Shown piece after piece: positions 1 through 8,164 of a stretch of DNA of 64,000 nucleotides (position 1 is the stretch's first letter; each line of letters begins with the position of its first letter). The stretch is from Dyella telluris. GTDB lineage: Bacteria; Pseudomonadota; Gammaproteobacteria; Xanthomonadales; Rhodanobacteraceae. The notes beneath the pieces were generated by a model. That model did not search any database, was not told the origin of the DNA, and saw only the letters and a list, made by a program, of their open reading frames with translations. The stretch lies in NCBI RefSeq assembly GCF_014297575.1, contig NZ_CP060412.1:496001-560000 (forward strand), written 5' to 3'. A program made the position numbers and the translations under genes.

Positions 1-121
1 GGCACTGCTGCTCCAGGCTGCCCGAGGCATGGGCCTTCCGGCAGTGGGAACTGCAGAACTCGCCCTGCTTGTCGACGTAGCACTGGCAGGGAGCATAAGC
101 GCACTGGTAACCCGTAGGCAT
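1..121 (-). CDS. Metallothionein-like small Cys-rich protein (3' end cut by window edge)
   Basis: The gene reads leftwards from an ATG at 121 and runs off the window, so only its first 40 codons are visible. A strong GGAGG lies just upstream of the ATG. The visible protein has the Cys pattern C-x4-C-x-C early, then FCSSHCRKAH and one more Cys at the edge, with a His in the second cluster. This spacing fits the prokaryotic SmtA-like metallothionein family, which chelates zinc, cadmium or copper in the cytosol. Family assignment rests on Cys spacing and the FCS-x2-C block; the C-terminal part is missing. A small zinc-ribbon protein is the alternative. Confidence 0.65.
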   Translation of the reverse strand, partial: MPTGYQCAYAPCQCYVDKQGEFCSSHCRKAHASGSLEQQC

Positions 122-371
122 GGCTGTCCTCCGTTATGCAGAGAGCCCAGCTTAGTCACCAACGCCGCTGCATAAGTCATCGCTGCGTTAGGGCGACGTT
201 GGTGTTTTGATACACGTGTCAGCATGGATCGGCCTCGATGGCTGCACGACGCCTGTTCAGGCGACATATCGTCATAACAAGGCCACAAACACGTGGTGAT
301 AACAGCGAACGCATTTCCCAGGGTCCACGATCATGGCCACTCGTTCCTTTCGCAACAGGAAGGTGGCAACC

Positions 372-917
372 ATGAAACGACTGTCCTTCATCTTCGCCGC
401 AACATGCCTGGTATCCGCGTCAATGGCGGGAAACGCATGGGCGCAGGCAGCCACGTCCGGCCAGTCATCCGCGACGCAGAGCCCGCTCTCGGACCAGGAG
501 TTTTTCACACGGGCGTCCCGCGACGGGGCCATGGAGGTACAGATCAGCCAGCTCGCGGTGCGCAAGGCGTCGTCACCGCGTACGCGGGCTCTCGCCCAGC
601 AACTGCTCGACGATCATGCCGCCGCCAACAAGGAGCTCGCTGCGCTCGCAGCCAACGAGCATGAGCCTGTCGTGCAGAAGGCACCCGATTCCGCACTGAT
701 GGAGCGACTGCAGTCGCTGAACGGTGATGAGTTCGACAAAGCGTATGCCTCGGCCATGATCGGCGGGCACCAGAAGGCCATCGAATTGTTCGATGACGCG
801 ACGCATAGCAACGATCCGAACGTGCGGGCTTTTGCCAGCAAGACCCTACCTACGCTGCGACATCACCTCCAGATGGCACGGGCGATGGATACCCATGCAC
901 CACTGGGCACGCCCTGA
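372..917 (+). CDS. DUF4142 family secreted protein
   Basis: A 181-residue protein with a clear signal peptide (MKRLSFIFAATCLVSASMAG, Ala-x-Ala cleavage near residue 26) followed by a helical body beginning SDQEFFTRASRDGAMEVQIS. That opening and the later RALAQQLLDDHAAANKEL stretch match the DUF4142 four-helix family, a periplasmic ferritin-like fold protein of unknown function, often stress induced. The ATG at 372 was chosen over one at 333 because AGGAAGG sits at the right distance and it makes the signal peptide start correctly. It converges with the lipoprotein gene at 1003-1239, with a hairpin between them. Role in the cell is unknown. Confidence 0.85.
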   Translation: MKRLSFIFAATCLVSASMAGNAWAQAATSGQSSATQSPLSDQEFFTRASRDGAMEVQISQLAVRKASSPRTRALAQQLLDDHAAANKELAALAANEHEPVVQKAPDSALMERLQSLNGDEFDKAYASAMIGGHQKAIELFDDATHSNDPNVRAFASKTLPTLRHHLQMARAMDTHAPLGTP

Positions 918-948
918 AGTTTCCGTCCATCCGAGTGACGCAATGAAA

Positions 949-985
949 GACCTCCAGCCCCGGCGAATGCCAGAGGCTGGAGGTC
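949..985. terminator. Hairpin between convergent genes
   Basis: An 11-bp perfect stem, GACCTCCAGCC (949-959) with GGCTGGAGGTC (975-985), around a 15-nt loop. It lies between two convergent genes and could end transcription from both sides, but no U-tract follows on either strand. Confidence 0.5.
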
Positions 986-1002
986 GTGCCAGCAGACCGC
1001 TA

Positions 1003-1239
1003 TCAGTGCGTCGTACTTGCCGGTGCTGGCGAACTCTGCGGATAGGCCGGAGCCGCCGTCGACGCAGGCGCAGGAGCGGTTTGCGACGGTGCAGGCATGG
1101 CAGGAGACGGGGCCGCGGCGGTACTCACCGGAGCGGGCGGTGGCGTGCCGGCATTTTCACCGCCCTGGTTGCCGCAACCCGCAAGCGCAGCCGCTGCAAG
1201 CACCAGCGGTGTGAGGAATTTCATTGTCGAAGAAACCAT
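1003..1239 (-). CDS. Small Pro/Ala-rich lipoprotein
   Basis: A 78-residue protein with a type II signal peptide ending in LAGC (lipidated Cys near residue 21) followed by a low-complexity Ala/Pro/Thr/Ser tail with no recognisable domain. The ATG at 1239 is preceded by GGAGG at good spacing; a longer open frame to 1290 lacks such a site. Residue +2 after the Cys is not Asp, so an outer-membrane location is expected by the Lol rule. The disordered tail is typical of small envelope lipoproteins with spacer or anchoring roles. No function can be assigned. Confidence 0.65.
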   Translation of the reverse strand: MVSSTMKFLTPLVLAAAALAGCGNQGGENAGTPPPAPVSTAAAPSPAMPAPSQTAPAPASTAAPAYPQSSPAPASTTH

Positions 1240-1498
1240 GTCTCTTACCTCCGTGGGCGTGGGAACACATACACGCGACCGCTCGGGCACGTGGCGCTAC
1301 AACACTTACACCCATAACGGTGTTCGTGGTGTCTAATGCCGCCGCGTGTTCAGCCCGCGTCATGATTGCGCGTATGCAGGAGCCTGCATTCAGTGGGCAC
1401 TCATGCTTCTGTCAGTGCCGGTCACGGCGCGACGCCGTTGCGTTAACGCTGGCGATGCAAGGCTCCCCACTCATTGCCAATTGCGCAGGGAGAACACC

Positions 1499-1963
1499 AT
1501 GAGCAGCCTCATCGTCGCCAGGTTCGGCAGTCAGTTTGCTGCCGCCTCCGCCTTCGCCAAGTTGATGTCATGCGGCCTGTATCGCCGCAAGGGTGTCGTG
1601 CAGTGCGACGAAAGCGTGGATGGCTCACCTGCCAGCGCCAGCGCCCCCACCAGTGTGGTATCGAGCGTCAGTCACCAGGGCCGCCGCGACGGAGCAAAAC
1701 ACGTCCTGCGCGGTCCCGAGGCGTCACCCGATCCCGCCGACATGGGCAGCGCCATTCTCACCGTGGAGATCGATGACGACCAGCCACTCGAGGAGGTGAT
1801 GGAGGTCATGCGCGCCATGGATGCCGTCCACGTGCACATCCTTCCCGGCAAGATCCTCGACGACAACGATGCCCCGCTCTGGCCGGAAGAAGGCCTGGGC
1901 CGCTGGGCTGACGTGCAGCGCGCTGTGCGGGCCTCACGCCGGGGCAAGCCGCGGCTGCACTGA
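1499..1963 (+). CDS. Hypothetical 154-residue protein
   Basis: The start ATG follows GGGAGAACACC, a usable ribosome binding site. The N-terminus (MSSLIVARFGSQFAAASAFA) and the segment GSAILTVEIDDDQPLEEVME suggest an alpha/beta fold with a ferredoxin-like or general-stress-protein character: a strand, a helix scanning residues 12-25, a disordered Ser/Pro-rich middle (residues 40-70), then strand-helix-strand. It resembles the regulatory domains that pair with stress proteins in other bacteria, but I do not recognise a named family. It stands alone between a lipoprotein gene and the DUF1254 pair. Codon usage looks like the neighbours, so it is probably real. Confidence 0.6.
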   Translation: MSSLIVARFGSQFAAASAFAKLMSCGLYRRKGVVQCDESVDGSPASASAPTSVVSSVSHQGRRDGAKHVLRGPEASPDPADMGSAILTVEIDDDQPLEEVMEVMRAMDAVHVHILPGKILDDNDAPLWPEEGLGRWADVQRAVRASRRGKPRLH

Positions 1964-2084
1964 TGGCCCGGGATCACACGTTAGCCCAGTAGTTCTACTC
2001 ATGTCGATCGAGTAGTTCCACGATTGTCCAGCCCCGACGCGTCAGCAAACATCGCTCAGTGTGATCATCCTTGCGAGGTGGGCG

Positions 2085-3605
2085 ATGAAGGCGAGACGGC
2101 TGGCGCTTTACGTATCCGTGTGCGCGGCAATGACCGCCTCCCTCTGCGTGTTGAATGCCAGCGCTGCAGATGCGCCGCCGCGCATGAAGATGACCACGCC
2201 GATCCCGCCACAGATCACCACGCCTGCGGAAGTGCAGACCAGCATCGGCAAGATCAACTTCGATGACGGCGTACCCACGCCGGAAAGCACCACCAGGATC
2301 TACGACAACCTCGACACCATCCGCGCCACCGAGGTGTTCCTCAACGCCATTCCCGGCGCATCGATGGCCTCCATCCGCGCAGGCCTGCGCGAAGTCGGTG
2401 CAGTCGACAGCACGGTCGGCGTGTTCGAGACACTGATGGATTCGAAGTCACTGTTCCTCACCGCCAACAGTGAAACCATCTACTTCTGGAACTGGATGGA
2501 CCTGAAGAACGGGCCGATGGTAGTGGAGACGCCACCGAACATCCTTGGCGTGGTGGACGATTTCTGGTTCCGCTACGTCACCGACATGGGCAACGCGGGC
2601 CCCGACAAGGGCAAAGGCGGCAAATACCTGTTCGTGCCGCCGGGTTACCAGGGCGAGATTCCGGCGGGCTATTTCGTGATCAGGCCGCCGACGTTCGGCA
2701 ACCTGCTGTTCGGTCGCGCCTTCATGAAGGATGGCGATACCCGGCCGGGCGTGGCCAGCCTCAAGCAGGGCCTGCGCGTGTATCCCCTGGCCAAGGTGGC
2801 CAAGCCGCCGGCCACGCGCTTCATCAACCTGTCGGGCAAGGTGATGAACACCGTGCACGCCAACAACATCCAGTTCTACGACGAGATCAACCAGATCGTG
2901 CAGGAGGAACCGGCGGGCGCCTATGGCCCGGACATGACCGGCCTGTTCGCGTCCATCGGCATGGTGAAGGGCAGGCCGTGGGCGCCCGATGCGCGCATGA
3001 AGAAGATCCTCACCGACGGCGCCGCCATCGGCAACGCCACGGCGCGCGCCATCGACTTCCGCAGCCGCAACGAGGCGGCACTGATCTACCCCGGCAAGCA
3101 CTGGAACACACCCTTCATCGGCGGCAGCTACGAGTGGCTCAACGATGGCGCGCGGAATTTCGATGCGCGCACCATGTTCTTCTACGCCGCCACCATCGAC
3201 ACGCCGGCGATGGCCATCGCCATGCCGGGCATCGGCTCGCAGTACGCCGCGGCCAATCTGGACGCCAAGGGCAACCCGTTTGACGGCAACAAGACCTACC
3301 GGCTCCATGTTGCCGCCAACGTACCTGTCAAGGATTTCTGGTCGGTGGTGATCTACGACCCGCAGACGCGCTCCATGCTGCAGACCGACGCGCAATTCCC
3401 CAGCTTGTCCAGCGCCCATGGCCTGAAGCTCAACGCCGATGGCAGCACCGATCTTTACTTCGCGCCGAAGCGGCCGGCCAACGCGGCCAACTGGATCCAG
3501 ACGATTCCCGGCAAGGGCTGGTTCCTGATTTTCCGCCTGTACGGCCCGCTGCAGCCGTGGTTCGACAAGAGCTGGTCACTGGAAGACATCCAGTCCGTCG
3601 ACTGA
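2085..3605 (+). CDS. DUF1254/DUF1214 domain periplasmic protein, copy 1
   Basis: A 506-residue exported protein. The ATG at 2085 has GAGGTGG upstream and starts a signal peptide ending near ASA-AD (about residue 28); an ATG at 2061 lacks this. The N-terminal half carries the DUF1254 signature (YDNLDTIRATEVFLNAIPG, then TANSETIYFWNWMDLKNGP). The C-terminal third is DUF1214 (FWSVVIYDPQTRSMLQ and GWFLIFRLYGPLQPWFDKSW). These two domains usually occur together in periplasmic proteins of unknown biochemistry. The gene is followed 51 bp later by a paralogue of nearly the same length, so the two form a tandem duplication and likely an operon. Confidence 0.9.
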   Translation: MKARRLALYVSVCAAMTASLCVLNASAADAPPRMKMTTPIPPQITTPAEVQTSIGKINFDDGVPTPESTTRIYDNLDTIRATEVFLNAIPGASMASIRAGLREVGAVDSTVGVFETLMDSKSLFLTANSETIYFWNWMDLKNGPMVVETPPNILGVVDDFWFRYVTDMGNAGPDKGKGGKYLFVPPGYQGEIPAGYFVIRPPTFGNLLFGRAFMKDGDTRPGVASLKQGLRVYPLAKVAKPPATRFINLSGKVMNTVHANNIQFYDEINQIVQEEPAGAYGPDMTGLFASIGMVKGRPWAPDARMKKILTDGAAIGNATARAIDFRSRNEAALIYPGKHWNTPFIGGSYEWLNDGARNFDARTMFFYAATIDTPAMAIAMPGIGSQYAAANLDAKGNPFDGNKTYRLHVAANVPVKDFWSVVIYDPQTRSMLQTDAQFPSLSSAHGLKLNADGSTDLYFAPKRPANAANWIQTIPGKGWFLIFRLYGPLQPWFDKSWSLEDIQSVD

Positions 3606-3656
3606 CGACCACCGATGACGCTTCACCTGCCCCATCTTCCGAGAAGGACGCCTCCC

Positions 3657-5153
3657 ATGTGGTCGATGCGCGCGTATAAACCCACCCTTGTCGCCAGCGC
3701 CGTGTTGCTGGCCTTCGCCTCCACCGGCACGTTTGCGCAGAGCGCGAATCCGCACGGCTGGCTGGACAACGACCATATCCAGACGCCCTATGGCGCGCTG
3801 GACTTCAAGGGCGGCTATCCCACCCCGGAAACCACCACCCGCCTGCGGGATGCCGTCACGCTGAATCGCGCCATCGATGTCTATATGGCGCAGATGCCGA
3901 CGGTGTCCTGGTATGCCGTGTGGAAAGGCGTCGCGGAAGCCGGCAGCAAACAGCCCAACCAGATGGTGATCTGGGAAAACCTGATGGATGCGAACACCCT
4001 GCTGCTGACGGGCAACACCGAAACCGTCTACGGTCTGGCCGCCATCGATCTGCGCAAGGGGCCGGTGGTGATCGAAGTGCCCCCGAAGATGCTGGGCGGC
4101 TTCAGCGATATCCGTCAAACCGAAATCATCGGCATCGGCCCGCCGGGCGCCGACAAGGGCCAGGGCGGCAAGGTGTTGCTGCTGCCGCCGGGCTACAGCG
4201 GCAGCGTGCCTTCCGGATACATCGTCGGCCACTCGGAAACCAACCACGTGGTGTTTGGCGTGCGCGGCTTTCTCGTCGAAGGAAAAACCGACGAGGCCGT
4301 CGCGCTCATGAAAAAGACGCGGATCTATGCGCTCGCCGATGCCGCCCATCCACCGCAGCAGACCTTCATCAATGGCTCGGGCAAGGAGATCGATACGGTC
4401 TTCAACGACACCTACGACTACTTTGCCAGCTTGGGCCGCATCGCCCAGGAAGAACCGGCCAACATCTTCACCACCTCCGACCGCTTCGCCATGGCGAGCA
4501 TCGGCATCGAAAGCGGCAAGGCATTCCAGCCTGGCGATGCACAACGCAAGGTGCTCGCCGAAGCGGCGAAGGTAGGCGGTGCGTACGCACGCGTAAACGG
4601 CTTCGATTCGAATGATCCCGAGCGCCTGGTGTATCCCGATCGCCGCTGGGAGTGGACCTTCATTGGCGGCAGCGCCACCTGGGATACCCAGGGCTACGTC
4701 AATGCCGATCGCCGTGCCGGCTTCGCCTATTCCGCCATCGGCATGTCACCGGCCATGGCATCGAAAGCCGTGGGCGTGGGCTCGCAGTACATCTGGTCGA
4801 TGCGCGACAAGCACGGCGATTACCTCGATGGCGGCAAGAGCTACCACCTGCATGTCCCGCCGAATGTCCCGGTGAAGAACTTCTGGTCCGTGGTGGTGTA
4901 TGACGCTGTCAGCCGGTCCATGCTGCGCAATGGCCAGAAGTTCCCCACCGTGAGCCAGTACACCGGCCCCACCGCCAACGCCGATGGCTCGTACGACATC
5001 TGGTTCGGACCCAAAGCCCCGGCCGGCAAGGAAAAGAACTGGGTGGAAACGGTGCCGAACAAGGGCTGGTTCACCATCATGCGCTTCTATGGCCCGCTGC
5101 AGCCTTTCTTCGACAAGAGCTGGAAGGTGGACGATATCGAGCTGGTCAAGTAA
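3657..5153 (+). CDS. DUF1254/DUF1214 domain periplasmic protein, copy 2
   Basis: A 498-residue paralogue of the preceding gene. The start at 3657 follows GAGAAGGACGCC and opens a signal peptide cleaved near TFAQS (about residue 28); an ATG nine bases downstream is possible. It contains the same blocks: TGNTETVYGLAAIDLRKGP (DUF1254), FINGSGKEIDTVFNDTYDYF in the middle, and FWSVVVYDAVSRSML with GWFTIMRFYGPLQPFFDKSW at the end (DUF1214). The copies have diverged outside these blocks, which suggests an old duplication with separate substrates or partners. Co-transcription with copy 1 is likely from spacing. Function unknown. Confidence 0.9.
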   Translation: MWSMRAYKPTLVASAVLLAFASTGTFAQSANPHGWLDNDHIQTPYGALDFKGGYPTPETTTRLRDAVTLNRAIDVYMAQMPTVSWYAVWKGVAEAGSKQPNQMVIWENLMDANTLLLTGNTETVYGLAAIDLRKGPVVIEVPPKMLGGFSDIRQTEIIGIGPPGADKGQGGKVLLLPPGYSGSVPSGYIVGHSETNHVVFGVRGFLVEGKTDEAVALMKKTRIYALADAAHPPQQTFINGSGKEIDTVFNDTYDYFASLGRIAQEEPANIFTTSDRFAMASIGIESGKAFQPGDAQRKVLAEAAKVGGAYARVNGFDSNDPERLVYPDRRWEWTFIGGSATWDTQGYVNADRRAGFAYSAIGMSPAMASKAVGVGSQYIWSMRDKHGDYLDGGKSYHLHVPPNVPVKNFWSVVVYDAVSRSMLRNGQKFPTVSQYTGPTANADGSYDIWFGPKAPAGKEKNWVETVPNKGWFTIMRFYGPLQPFFDKSWKVDDIELVK

Positions 5154-5446
5154 GCCGGCCGGGGCCGGGATCTTTCCAGGGTAACTTGGTGAGACTCCGG
5201 CCAGCCGGGTTTCTCTGCGCGTCCGGGCGAAGCCAGCGCATCGACGTTGTCATCGTCGTGTACTTAAGCGGAATTACCTACGCGCTTTCCCGTAGATATT
5301 CGCTGGTCCGGCGGACGTCCAAACGGATGAAATACAGGGGTTAGCCCCCTTCCCCGGGCCGGCACACGACGGGACGCCTCTTGCCAGACACGAGCCGCCC
5401 CTGTTCCTCCAAAAGACTGGCGACACTGACTTCTCCGGAGCAGACC

Positions 5447-5980
5447 ATGGGCAAGGCTACCGCCAAGATCAAAGAAGAATTCCTGAAGATGCTCCCGCCG
5501 ACCATCTTTTTCTTCGTCGCGCTGAATCTCGTTCTGCTCATACGCGCCCTGCTTACACGGGGCACGGGGCTTTCGCTGCCCACGTTTGCCACCGTGATCA
5601 TCTCCGCACTGATCCTGGGCAAGGCCGTGTTGCTGGCCAACATGCTGCCCTTCATCAACCGCTTCCCGGAAAAGCCGCTGATCTGGAATGCAGCCTGGAA
5701 AACGGTGATCTATACCATCGTTGCCACCTTCATCCACTTTCTGGAACGCCTGCACGAGTTCTGGAAGGAAACACACGACATCGGTACGGCCAACCACCAG
5801 CTGCTGACGGAAACGAACTGGGCCCACTTCGTGGCCATCGAGATCCTGTTGCTGGTGCTGATCTTCAACTACTGCGTGTTCGCTGAACTTGGCCGCGTGA
5901 TCGGCCCGACAAGGCTCAAGGCGATGTTCCTGGGTCCCATGTCTGCGGCGACGAGTGCGGCGAGCGAAGCGGCACGCTGA
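5447..5980 (+). CDS. Four-helix integral membrane protein, unknown function
   Basis: A 177-residue protein with a charged, cytosolic N-terminus (MGKATAKIKEEFLKM) and four hydrophobic stretches near residues 15-34, 45-65, 80-100 and 125-145. The loop after the third helix holds HFLERLHEFWKETHD, rich in His and Glu. The ATG at 5447 has CCGGAG at suitable distance; a longer frame reaching to 5381 has no ribosome binding site. I do not recognise a named family. The 290 bases before it hold no gene and no obvious regulatory structure. Confidence 0.75.
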   Translation: MGKATAKIKEEFLKMLPPTIFFFVALNLVLLIRALLTRGTGLSLPTFATVIISALILGKAVLLANMLPFINRFPEKPLIWNAAWKTVIYTIVATFIHFLERLHEFWKETHDIGTANHQLLTETNWAHFVAIEILLLVLIFNYCVFAELGRVIGPTRLKAMFLGPMSAATSAASEAAR

Positions 5981-6099
5981 AGCCGCCCCGCCAGGCACGA
6001 CACCGGGACGCTCTCCCTCGCCTTCACACCTCGTTGGCAGGGGAAGGTATGCAGTGAAGAAGTCCGGCAATCCTGCTGGGCCCCACGGAGGCCATGCGC

Positions 6100-6306
6100 A
6101 TGTCCGAGCACGTCTACAAGTCCATCGAGCTCACCGGCTCGTCGAAGATCAGCTGCGACGACGCCATCCGCACGGCCATCGAACACGCCTCCAAGACCGT
6201 GCGCAACATCCGCTGGTTCCATGTCATCGAAACCCGCGGCCATGTCGACGACGGCAAGGTGGCCTACTGGCAGGTGACGCTGAAAGTGGGCTTCACCCTC
6301 GAATAG
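6100..6306 (+). CDS. Dodecin family flavin-binding protein
   Basis: A 68-residue protein beginning MSEHVYKSIELTGSS and ending GKVAYWQVTLKVGFTLE, which matches dodecin along its full length. Dodecins assemble into hollow dodecamers that bind flavins (or CoA) and buffer free flavin. The segment RNIRWFHVIETRGHVDDG includes the Trp used for flavin stacking in the family. I prefer the ATG at 6100 because GGAGG lies eight bases before it; the ATG at 6094 would be only two bases from that site. It is transcribed towards the minus-strand aminotransferase gene, 24 bases away. Confidence 0.9.
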   Translation: MSEHVYKSIELTGSSKISCDDAIRTAIEHASKTVRNIRWFHVIETRGHVDDGKVAYWQVTLKVGFTLE

Positions 6307-6330
6307 CCAGCCCACCACCCGCGGCCCCGT

Positions 6331-7536
6331 TCACGCAGTGCCAAGCAGCCACGCGGCGCAGCGCTCGACGTCGGTCGCCCCATGCCAACCGTGGAAGGCG
6401 ATGCGCAGATAGCCCTCACGCGTGCTCGTGCTGATGCCGTGCATCTGGGCGGTGCGCAGCAGCTCGTCGCTCTGCCTTGTCGGCAAGGCAAACGACAGGG
6501 TGGACCCCAGCTGGTCCGCACGCACCAGGGCATCCAGTCGCGCAGCCTCTGCAGCCCAACGCGCATCCTGCGCGAGCCTGCTCAGCAAGGCGCGTTGCAG
6601 CGACACGATATGCCTCTGCAGCGCCGCCGTGCCGCCACACTCCACCAGCAGGCGCAGCGATGACGCCAGCGCGGCACACGACAGGATCGACGGGCTACCC
6701 GCCTCCAGACGCCGGCCATCGGCGGCCCACAGCTCGTCGCTCTGCGACTGTGTACCACCCTGCGAGAAGTCATCCGGCGCGGACAGCCACGTGCCCAACG
6801 GCAGCAGCTGCTGGCGAAACGCCGGGTCAGTCCACAGCAGCCCCTGCCCCTGCAGGCCGAGCAACCCTTTATGTCCGCCGGTGGCAAAGGCGCTGACGCC
6901 CTCGAACGACGCAACCATCGTGCCCGCGCCCTGGATGCCATCCACCACCAGATGCACGCCGCGCTCGCGGCAGCCTCGGCCGAGCTTTTCCAGATCCAGT
7001 CGCACGCCGTCCTGATAGCGCACCCACGACACCGCCATGATGCGCGTGCGCGGGCCAATGGCCTCCAGCAGACGTTGCTCGGGCGTCATGCCAGCCACGG
7101 GAGCGGCGGTAACCGGCGCCGCCTGCCCTTCCCACAATGGGACTTCCCTGCAATCCACGCCGCGACGCGCCAGGGCAAGCCACGGCAGGCGGTTGCTCGG
7201 AAATTCGCCAAGCGGAAGCAACACCTCGTCGCCGTCCTGCCACGGATAACCCAGCGCCACCGCTTCCAGGCCACTCGACGTGCAGGTCACCAGGCTGATG
7301 TCCTGCTCCACCACGCCCAGCAGCGTGGCACCGACCTGGCGCAGCGAGCGCTGTACGTCGAGGAAGTCCTCGCTCCAGCGCACCTCCCACGGACGCAGCT
7401 CCGTCTCCATCAGCGCGCGCACAGCAGCAGCGGACGCTCGCGGCAGCGGGCCATCCTTGCAGTGCGAGAACCAGTACACCCCAGCGGGCATGTCGAACCA
7501 TTCGCGAGGCAGCAACGGCGAGGGAAGGTGCGACAC
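6331..7536 (-). CDS. Class V aminotransferase (PLP-dependent)
   Basis: A 401-residue fold-type I PLP enzyme. The Schiff-base lysine is in ATGGHKGLLG (about K223), and the pyridine-binding Asp is in VVDGIQG (about D199), with the usual 24-residue separation. The N-terminal part (CTSSGLEAVALGYPWQDGDEV) carries the phosphate-binding turn. Class V covers cysteine desulfurases, kynureninases, isopenicillin-N epimerase-like and serine-glyoxylate enzymes; the sequence lacks the catalytic Cys loop of cysteine desulfurases, so an aminotransferase or epimerase-like role is more likely. Substrate unknown. It is a single gene, divergent from the sigma-54 micro-protein locus. Confidence 0.8.
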   Translation of the reverse strand: MSHLPSPLLPREWFDMPAGVYWFSHCKDGPLPRASAAAVRALMETELRPWEVRWSEDFLDVQRSLRQVGATLLGVVEQDISLVTCTSSGLEAVALGYPWQDGDEVLLPLGEFPSNRLPWLALARRGVDCREVPLWEGQAAPVTAAPVAGMTPEQRLLEAIGPRTRIMAVSWVRYQDGVRLDLEKLGRGCRERGVHLVVDGIQGAGTMVASFEGVSAFATGGHKGLLGLQGQGLLWTDPAFRQQLLPLGTWLSAPDDFSQGGTQSQSDELWAADGRRLEAGSPSILSCAALASSLRLLVECGGTAALQRHIVSLQRALLSRLAQDARWAAEAARLDALVRADQLGSTLSFALPTRQSDELLRTAQMHGISTSTREGYLRIAFHGWHGATDVERCAAWLLGTA

Positions 7537-7652
7537 GGTGGATATTCCTTGTTACCGGCATGACGGAAGCCCGCAAACCTAGCACAGCATGCTCGAGTTA
7601 CCTGGCGCACCGGACCTGCTTTCACCTCACCTGCACATTTGCGCACTGCTTG

Positions 7653-7706
7653 CGGACAGTGGGTGTCCGGCGTCCATGCCGCGTTGTCCGGACACCGTCC
7701 GCGGAC
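7653..7706. promoter_or_regulatory. Three TGTCC/GGACA inverted repeats (candidate enhancer sites)
   Basis: Three clustered dyads share one half-site: CGGACA-N5-TGTCCG (7653-7669), the perfect palindrome TGTCCGGACA (7685-7694) and GTCCGCGGAC (7697-7706). They lie about 70-125 bp upstream of the sigma-54 promoter at 7774, the usual distance for upstream activating sequences of AAA+ enhancer-binding proteins. The sites are read directly; the activator is inferred and is not encoded nearby. Confidence 0.65.
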
Positions 7707-7773
7707 ACTCGAAGGTGCGCGGAGCGCAACAGAAAAACGGCACAACGGCGCGGGTTTCCAGCCATCGGCACGG

Positions 7774-7790
7774 TTGGCACGAGGCTTGCC
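7774..7790 (+). promoter_or_regulatory. Sigma-54 (RpoN) promoter
   Basis: TTGGCACGAGGCTTGCC matches the -24/-12 consensus TGGCACG-N4-TTGC exactly, with GG and GC 12 bases apart. The predicted start of transcription is near 7801, giving a 35-nt leader before the ATG at 7836 that includes AAGGAG. Confidence 0.8.
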
Positions 7791-7835
7791 ATCTATCCAG
7801 TGAAAGCCACTCAACCCTGTTCAAGGAGAACGATC

Positions 7836-7991
7836 ATGAAATTCGAGAACCTGATGCTGCATAGCCTGTTCGCCGCCTGCCTGCTGGTCTGCGTGCTGAC
7901 GCTGGGCGCCATGATCACCGCACCGGCTTTCACCCCCGCTTCCGTGGCAAGCAATGCACCGGCAGCCACCGCCACGCAGCCGGCCGGCTGA
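7836..7991 (+). CDS. 51-residue single-span membrane micro-protein, sigma-54 controlled
   Basis: The reading frame starts at an ATG preceded by AAGGAGAACGATC and codes for MKFENLMLHSLFAACLLVCV, continuing through one hydrophobic segment (about residues 7-32) to a Thr/Ala/Pro/Ser-rich tail of about 20 residues ending in Gly. It could be a membrane peptide with an external tail or an exported peptide. The upstream perfect RpoN promoter with enhancer-like dyads argues strongly that it is a real regulated gene. I recognise no family. No partner gene is co-directional nearby; a 20-bp palindrome follows at 8069. Confidence 0.75.
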   Translation: MKFENLMLHSLFAACLLVCVLTLGAMITAPAFTPASVASNAPAATATQPAG

Positions 7992-8068
7992 GCGAGCGGA
8001 CCATGCGCAGCGCCACGTCCATCACGGCACGTCGGGAAGGCTGGTCGCACGGAACCCCTGAAGAATGA

Positions 8069-8088
8069 GCCCCGGGATATCCCGGGGC
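8069..8088. terminator. 20-bp perfect palindrome downstream of the micro-protein
   Basis: GCCCCGGGAT followed directly by ATCCCGGGGC. It could fold as a GC-rich hairpin ending the sigma-54 transcript, although no U-tract follows; a protein-binding palindrome is the alternative. Confidence 0.4.
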
Positions 8089-8164
8089 CCGAAGAGCGCA
8101 AGGGCGTGCGCTTGAAGACGACGAGTTCGCTTCGAAAGATGGATCGCCCCACGTTGCCGCTTGA

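Noticed and set aside
157..204. CACCAACG/CGTTGGTG inverted repeat upstream of the metallothionein-like gene
   Set aside because: Only 8 bp with a 32-nt spacer and no promoter context that I can identify; chance is likely in this composition.
2448..3419. A 323-codon minus-strand frame opposite the first DUF1254 gene
   Set aside because: Same reasoning: the plus-strand gene has a signal peptide and conserved domain blocks, the minus frame has none.
7560..7835. In-frame extension upstream of the 51-residue peptide
   Set aside because: It would cross the sigma-54 promoter and enhancer dyads; the ATG at 7836 has AAGGAG and fits the predicted transcript.
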